This document shows positions 53,184-57,843 of a stretch of 57,843 nucleotides of DNA, one piece after another. The DNA comes from Rubrivivax sp. (lineage in GTDB: Bacteria; Pseudomonadota; Gammaproteobacteria; Burkholderiales; Burkholderiaceae_C). A program made the position numbers and the translations under genes. The notes below the pieces were generated by a model. The model saw nothing but the letters and a program-made list of their open reading frames with translations. It had not been told where the DNA came from and searched no databases. Each line of letters starts with the position of its first letter. Positions within the stretch are counted from its first letter, which is position 1. The DNA lies in contig JAHCKS010000026.1 in assembly GCA_026125665.1 (NCBI GenBank), positions 1 through 57,843 on the forward strand. Direction: 5' to 3'.

Positions 53184-53962
53184 ACACGCTGTCGCGCCCG
53201 GCGCTGGCGATGCTTTTCGCCGCGCTCGTGTTCCTGCTCGGTCCCTTCGTCGTCGTCTTCGTCGCCGGCTTCTCGGGCGACGAGACGCTCGCCTTTCCGC
53301 CGAAGAGCTGGTCGTGGCGCTGGATCGCGCACGTGTTCACGGTCGACGCGTTCCGGCGCAGCTTCGCGACGAGCCTCGTCGTCGGCGTCGGCAGCACGCT
53401 CGGCGCGCTGGCGCTCGGCGTGCCGGTGGCCTGGGCGCTGGCCAGGCGGAAGCTGCCGGGGCAGGAGGTGGCGCGCACGCTGCTGACGCTGCCGCTCATC
53501 GTGCCCGGCATCATCGTCGGGCTGGCGCTGCTGAACCACATGGTGCTCGTTTACGACCTGCCGGTGCTGGCGAGCCTGCTCGTCGGGCACACGGCGCTGC
53601 TGCTGCCGTATGCGGTGCGCGTGGTCTCGGCGAGCCTTGCCAACCTGCGCGCCGACATCGACGACGCCGCGGTGACGCTCGGCGCGACACGCGCGCAGGC
53701 CTTCTTCAAGGTGGTGCTGCCCAACATCCGCGGCGGCATCGCGGCGGCGGCGGTGCTGGCGTTCATCACCAGCTTCAACCAGGTGCCGGTGAGCCTGTTC
53801 CTCACGGGGCCGGGCATCAGCACGTTGCCGATCGAGATGATGGCGTACATGGAAACGAGCTACGACCCGTCGATCGCGGCGCTGTCGACGCTGCTCGTGG
53901 GGTTCACGATCGGCGTCGTCGCGGCGACGGAGAAGCTGCTGGGGATCAGCCGGTACGTATGA
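53180..53962 (+). CDS. ABC transporter permease, PotC-like
   Basis: 260 residues with a GTG start. The EAA loop is [23 protein letters not shown]. Membrane segments include [21 protein letters not shown] and [17 protein letters not shown]. It overlaps both neighbours by 4 bp, which indicates strict translational coupling within the importer operon. Confidence 0.9.
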   Translation: MNTLSRPALAMLFAALVFLLGPFVVVFVAGFSGDETLAFPPKSWSWRWIAHVFTVDAFRRSFATSLVVGVGSTLGALALGVPVAWALARRKLPGQEVARTLLTLPLIVPGIIVGLALLNHMVLVYDLPVLASLLVGHTALLLPYAVRVVSASLANLRADIDDAAVTLGATRAQAFFKVVLPNIRGGIAAAAVLAFITSFNQVPVSLFLTGPGISTLPIEMMAYMETSYDPSIAALSTLLVGFTIGVVAATEKLLGISRYV

Positions 53963-55032
53963 GCGACCTGTCGTTGCGCCAGCTCACCGTCGCCTACGGC
54001 CGCAAGGGCGCGGCGGCCACCGTGCGCGCGCTCGACCTGGAAGTGCCGAGCGGCCAGCTCGTCTCCTTGCTCGGCCCCAGCGGCTGCGGCAAGACGACGA
54101 CGATGCGCGCCGTGGCCGGGCTGCTGGCGCCGCGGGCCGGGTCCATCGTGCTCGGTGGCGAAGACATCACCACGACTCCAGCGCACAAGCGCGACATCGG
54201 CCTCGTGTTCCAGAGCTACGCACTGTTCCCGCACCTCTCGGCGTTCGAGAACGTCGCCTTCGGCCTGCGCCTGCGCAAGGTGGGCGAGGCCGAACTGAAG
54301 CGCCGGGTCGACGAGGCGCTGGCGTCGGTGAACCTGGCGGAGCTCGCGCACCGGCTGCCGGCGCAGCTCTCGGGCGGCCAGCAGCAACGCGTGGCGCTGG
54401 CGCGCGCGATGGTCATCCGGCCGCGCCTGCTGCTGCTCGACGAGCCGCTGTCGAACCTCGATGCGGCCTTGCGCCTGGAGATGCGCGCCGAGGTGCGGCG
54501 GCTGCAGCGCACGCTCGGCACGACGATGCTGTACGTGACGCACGACCAGGACGAGGCGCTGGCGCTGTCGGACCGCATCGTCGTGATGCGCGCCGGGCGC
54601 ATCGAGCAGGACGCGGCACCGGCCGAGCTGTACGAGCGGCCCGCGACGCCCTTCGTCGCGGCGTTCATGGGGCACGAGAACCTGTTCGAGTGGCGCGGCG
54701 GCGCGCTGCACGGGCCGCGCGGTGCGGTGCCGCTGGCGCTGAACGGCGCGGCGGTGGCCGGCGGCGGCATGCCCGTCACGCACCTCGCGTGGCGGCCGGC
54801 GCAGGTGCCGGTGGTGGCAGCGGGCGCCAGCGGTTCCCTCGCCGGCCGCGTGCTCGCCCGCAGCTACCTCGGCGAGGCGGTGCAGTACCTCGTCGACACG
54901 CCGCTCGGGCCGGTGAAAGGCAGCGCCGGGCCGCAGGCGCCGTGGCAGGAAGGTGATGCGGTGGCGGTGCAGCTCGACCCTGCGCGGGCAGCGCGCATCG
55001 CGCACAGCGAAAGCGGAAGATCCGGGCCATGA
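53959..55032 (+). CDS. ABC transporter ATP-binding protein, PotA-like
   Basis: 357 residues. [20 protein letters not shown] (Walker A), [21 protein letters not shown] (Q-loop), [15 protein letters not shown] (signature), [16 protein letters not shown] (Walker B) and [18 protein letters not shown] (H-loop). A C-terminal TOBE domain begins at about residue 245 and includes [15 protein letters not shown]. It energises the import carried out by the two permeases before it. No receptor gene is in this operon. Stop overlaps the nucleoside hydrolase start by 4 bp. Confidence 0.94.
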   Translation: MSDLSLRQLTVAYGRKGAAATVRALDLEVPSGQLVSLLGPSGCGKTTTMRAVAGLLAPRAGSIVLGGEDITTTPAHKRDIGLVFQSYALFPHLSAFENVAFGLRLRKVGEAELKRRVDEALASVNLAELAHRLPAQLSGGQQQRVALARAMVIRPRLLLLDEPLSNLDAALRLEMRAEVRRLQRTLGTTMLYVTHDQDEALALSDRIVVMRAGRIEQDAAPAELYERPATPFVAAFMGHENLFEWRGGALHGPRGAVPLALNGAAVAGGGMPVTHLAWRPAQVPVVAAGASGSLAGRVLARSYLGEAVQYLVDTPLGPVKGSAGPQAPWQEGDAVAVQLDPARAARIAHSESGRSGP

Positions 55033-56015
55033 AGAGCACGACATCGCCGCCGGCCGGTGCGGCGGCCACCGAGATCTGGCTCGACACCGACCCAGGCTTC
55101 GACGACTGGTTCGCCTGGGCGCTGCTGGAAACCGACCCGGCCGTGAAGCTGCACGGCGTGAGTGTCGTCGCCGGCAACGCGCCGCTGCCGCTGGTGCTTT
55201 CGAACGCGCAGCGCATCCACGCGCTGCACGGCTGGCGCACGCCGCTGTGGGCCGGCGCCGACCGGCCGCTCGTGCAGAAGCAGGTGACGGCGCAGGACGT
55301 GCTGGGGTCGATGGGCATGCGCACCGTGGGCGCCGCGCTGCCCGAGGCGGCGAGCGCGCTGCAAGGCGGCCACGGCGTCGACGCGATGATCGAGGGCATC
55401 CGCGCCCACCCGCGGCGCATCACGCTGCTGGCGATCGGCCCGCTGACGAACGTGGCGCTCGCGTTCGCGAAGGCGCCTGAGCTGCCCTCGCTGCTGGCCG
55501 GCCTCGTCGTCATGGGCGGCAGCCAGGGCGCCGGCAACACGACGCCGGTGGCCGAGTTCAACATCTACGCCGACCCCGAAGCCGCGGCGCAGGTGTTCGC
55601 GCAGGCCGCCAGGATCCCTGGCGGCGCGCGCATGTTCGGCATCGAGGTCTGCCGCCAGGTGCAGGGCGGCGACGTTCACGTGGGCGCGCTGCGCGCGGCC
55701 AGCCGCGACGCGCGCGACCGCGCGGCGATCTTCGCCGACCACCTCGACGGCTACATCGACATCGCGCGCCGGCGTGGCCGCATGAGCGCGCCGATGTACG
55801 ACCCCACGCCGGTGGCCTGGCTCGCCCACCCCGAGTGGTTCTCGCTCGCGCCGGCGCGCGTGGACGTCGAGCTCACCGGCACCTACACGCGCGGCATGAC
55901 GGTGTGCGAGCTGCGCGTGCCGCGCCGCGCGGCGCCGAACGCCGAGGTGGCGCTGAGCGCCGACGGGGCGAAGGTGATGGACTGGGCGGTGGAGCTGCTG
56001 CGCAGCACGCTGTAG
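55029..56015 (+). CDS. Nucleoside hydrolase
   Basis: 328 residues. The family DTDPGFDD (residues 19-26) binds Ca2+, and [56 protein letters not shown] give the nucleoside pocket. The reaction splits purine or pyrimidine ribosides into base and ribose. It overlaps the ATPase gene and precedes adenosine deaminase, so imported nucleosides are probably deaminated and cleaved here. Preference for purine or pyrimidine is not visible from sequence alone. Confidence 0.93.
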   Translation: MKSTTSPPAGAAATEIWLDTDPGFDDWFAWALLETDPAVKLHGVSVVAGNAPLPLVLSNAQRIHALHGWRTPLWAGADRPLVQKQVTAQDVLGSMGMRTVGAALPEAASALQGGHGVDAMIEGIRAHPRRITLLAIGPLTNVALAFAKAPELPSLLAGLVVMGGSQGAGNTTPVAEFNIYADPEAAAQVFAQAARIPGGARMFGIEVCRQVQGGDVHVGALRAASRDARDRAAIFADHLDGYIDIARRRGRMSAPMYDPTPVAWLAHPEWFSLAPARVDVELTGTYTRGMTVCELRVPRRAAPNAEVALSADGAKVMDWAVELLRSTL

Positions 56016-56035
56016 GCAGCGCACGAGGCCCAGCG

Positions 56036-57133
56036 ATGGCGCAACTCCCCGAGCACTTCTTCCAGGCTTTGCCGAAGGTGGAGCTGCACTGCCACCTGCT
56101 CGGCACCGTGCAGCGCGCGACACTGACCGAGTGGGTGCGGCGCGCCACCACCGCGGCCGGGGCGCCGATCGCCGACGCCGCGATCGAGGCCTTCTACACG
56201 CGCGGCGACAAGCCGCTGGGCGTGCTGCGTGTGCTGCGCGCGCTGGAGCAGCAGCTGATGCGCCATGCCGACGACCTGGCGCGGCTCGTGCGGGAGTACC
56301 TGGCGGCAGCGGCGGCCGACAACGTGCGCCACGCCGAGTTCTTCTGGAACCCCACCGGCGCAGCGCGCGACAGCGGCATCACCTATGCCGACGGCCTGGC
56401 CGCGATGGCCGGGGCGATGCACGAGGCCGAGCGCACGCACGGCATCACGTCCCGCCTCGTCCCCGCGATCGACCGCGAAGGCACGCCGCGCGAAGCGCTG
56501 GAGATGGTGCAGTGGGTGGTGGCGCACCGCCGCGGCTTCGAGGAGGTGGTGGCCGGCATCGGCATCGACTACCGCGAGACCGACCGGCCGCCCGGACTTT
56601 TCGCCGAGGCCTATGCGCTGGCCCGGCGGCACGGCCTGAAGGCCACCGCGCACGCCGGCGAGTTCGGCTGCCCGTGGCACAACGTGCGCACGGCGGTCGA
56701 GCTGCTCGGCGTGGACCGCATCGACCACGGCTACACCGTGGTCGACGCGGCGCGTGAAGAACCCGAGGCGGCACGCCCCTTCATCGACCGCTGCACCGAG
56801 CGCGGCATCGTCTTCACCGTCGTGCCGACGAACTCGTACTACCTGCGCACGCTGCCGCGCGAGCGCTGGGCGGCCGAGCATCCGATCCGCGCCATGCCGG
56901 GCCTGGGCATCGCGATCCACCCCAACACCGACGACCCGACGCTGCACCTCGTGACGCCGAGCGAGGCCTGGCGCAAGATGCACGTGGACTTCGGCTTCGA
57001 CGCGGCGGCGCTGCGCGGCTTCACGCGCCACGGCATCGACGCGGCCTGGGTGGACGAAGCAACGAAGGCGCGCTGGCGCGCCGGGTTCCTGCCGGCCTTC
57101 GATGCGCTCGTCGCGGGCGCCGGCGCAGCCTGA
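56036..57133 (+). CDS. add: Adenosine deaminase
   Basis: 365 residues. The zinc site is formed by VELHCHLLGT (H-x-H), ATAHAGEFGCPW (H-A-G-E with catalytic Glu), RIDHGYTVVD (His) and IHPNTDDPTLH (Asp-Asp). The usual R-I-G-H-G is R-I-D-H-G here, and the N-terminal block has L-L-G instead of L-E/D-G, so it may be an adenine/adenosine deaminase variant with a shifted substrate. It follows nucleoside hydrolase by 20 bp. Product inosine would be split by the hydrolase. Confidence 0.87.
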   Translation: MAQLPEHFFQALPKVELHCHLLGTVQRATLTEWVRRATTAAGAPIADAAIEAFYTRGDKPLGVLRVLRALEQQLMRHADDLARLVREYLAAAAADNVRHAEFFWNPTGAARDSGITYADGLAAMAGAMHEAERTHGITSRLVPAIDREGTPREALEMVQWVVAHRRGFEEVVAGIGIDYRETDRPPGLFAEAYALARRHGLKATAHAGEFGCPWHNVRTAVELLGVDRIDHGYTVVDAAREEPEAARPFIDRCTERGIVFTVVPTNSYYLRTLPRERWAAEHPIRAMPGLGIAIHPNTDDPTLHLVTPSEAWRKMHVDFGFDAAALRGFTRHGIDAAWVDEATKARWRAGFLPAFDALVAGAGAA

Positions 57134-57178
57134 AGGCGGCGCGCCGTGGTCGACGAGCACGGTCCCGCATCGCAGCCG

Positions 57179-57843
57179 ATGAACCTGCGCCTGTTGCTGC
57201 TGGGTGCCCCGGCCATCGAGAACGACGGCCGCGTGGCGGCGCTGCCCTTCGAGCGCCGCCACCAGCTGCTCGTCTACCTGGCCCTGCGCCGCGACTGGGT
57301 GGCGCGGGCAGAGCTGGCGGCGCTGCTGTGGCCGGATCTGCCGGCCGCGCATGCGTACACCAACCTGCGCAAGAGCCTGCACCGCGCGCAGACGCAGCGA
57401 TGGAGCGCCGCGATCGAGAGCGAAGGCACGGCGCTGCGTTGCTTGCTGCCGACCGATGTCGCCACCTTCGAGCAGGCCCTGCGCGAAGGTCGGCAGGGGC
57501 GGGCGGCGGCGCTGCGCGGCGCCGAGCTGCTGCGCGGCTTCGACGATGCGGGCAACGAGGCCTGGACGGCGTGGCTGAGCTACGAGCGCGAGCGCGTGCG
57601 CATCGCCTGGCGCGGTGCGGCGCTGGCCGCGCTCGGGGCGACCCGCGACGGCCTGGCGCACGCCGAAGCCGCGGCGCTGTCGGTGCGCCTGCTCGAGGCC
57701 GACCCGCTGGACGAGGCGGCGCTGCGCGCCCACCTGCAGGTGCTGGCGGCCGGCGGGCAACTCGCGCCGGCGCGCCAGGCCTTCCGCGACTACGCGGCGC
57801 GGCTGAAGAGCGAGCTCGGCCTGGAGCCCGGGCGCGAGCTGGC
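57179..57843 (+). CDS. SARP/AfsR-type regulator BTAD domain, 3' truncated by window end
   Basis: 221 residues to the window edge without a stop. MNLRLLLLGAPAIENDGR then ALPFERRHQLLVYLALRRDWVARAELAALLWPD is the winged-helix opening of SARP regulators; LRKSLHRAQ and a helical BTAD domain (LLRGFDDAGNEAWTAWLSYERERVR, then AALSVRLLEADPLDEAALRAHLQVLAAGG and ARQAFRDYAARLKSELGLEPGREL) follow. A GTG at 57146 in the same frame is an alternative start. The missing part should be an NB-ARC and repeat region, as in the gene at the start of the window. Confidence 0.85.
   Translation, partial: MNLRLLLLGAPAIENDGRVAALPFERRHQLLVYLALRRDWVARAELAALLWPDLPAAHAYTNLRKSLHRAQTQRWSAAIESEGTALRCLLPTDVATFEQALREGRQGRAAALRGAELLRGFDDAGNEAWTAWLSYERERVRIAWRGAALAALGATRDGLAHAEAAALSVRLLEADPLDEAALRAHLQVLAAGGQLAPARQAFRDYAARLKSELGLEPGREL

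Overview
The window is a very GC-rich piece of chromosome with dense gene packing, Bug/TTT-type solute receptors, CaiB/BaiF CoA transferases, ATGA and GTGA stop/start overlaps and frequent Tat-type leaders. Together these point to a betaproteobacterium of the order Burkholderiales (Rubrivivax/Leptothrix/Piscinibacter-like); this is inferred from gene style, because no rRNA or housekeeping marker is present. No tRNA, rRNA, CRISPR array or phage was recognised.

Layout. 1-3.6 kb: 3' part of an AfsR/SARP-like NB-ARC/TPR regulator with a broken frame; the last 0.7 kb of the window holds the 5' part (BTAD domain) of a gene of the same family. 3.7-7.5 kb: FAH-family hydrolase, degenerate patatin, secreted small protein, zinc-ribbon protein and VOC protein. 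7.5-10.6 kb: an operon TlpA-like thioredoxin / DUF4266 small lipoprotein / DUF3570 outer-membrane protein / ApbE flavin transferase. DUF3570 carries a canonical FMN-attachment motif, which makes this the best candidate in the window for an incompletely described redox system. 11.2-14.9 kb: dihaem lipoprotein plus Tat-exported DUF1501 protein. 15-17.9 kb: TPR/2OG oxygenase, RAYT transposase relic, VapBC. 18.1-22.5 kb: GNAT, DLH hydrolase, UPF0149/SEC-C protein, ribokinase and an orphan ABC receptor. 23.2-31.4 kb: histone-like protein, membrane hydrolase, MFS, M20 peptidase, DUF4143 ATPase, D-aminoacylase, second VapBC. 31.8-34.7 kb: glutaminase, class 3 lipase and a small conserved-looking ORF. 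34.7-37.2 kb: a decayed island (glutaminase fragment, dead HepT/MNT pair) and an intact IS1380 element. 37.2-43.5 kb: FHA-lytic transglycosylase, AsmA, amidase, alpha/beta hydrolase. 43.5-52.2 kb: PsuG and an acyl-CoA catabolic block (two acyl-CoA dehydrogenase genes, Bug receptor, crotonase, LysR, CoA transferase). 52.3-57.1 kb: a receptor-less ABC importer with nucleoside hydrolase and adenosine deaminase.

How the parts may work together. The importer at 52-55 kb has two permeases and an ATPase but no receptor, whereas the receptor next to ribokinase at 20.5-22.5 kb has no permease. With nucleoside hydrolase, adenosine deaminase, ribokinase and PsuG they could form a split nucleoside-scavenging pathway.

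Non-coding structure is notable: two ~435-bp copies of an element built of two long hairpins (22590-23026, 32731-33164), a collapsed third copy (17948-17990), a 167-bp palindrome filling a convergent intergenic gap (3576-3742), and smaller operator-like palindromes. Several otherwise good genes are interrupted by single-base frame changes, which may be sequencing error and should be checked before calling them pseudogenes.
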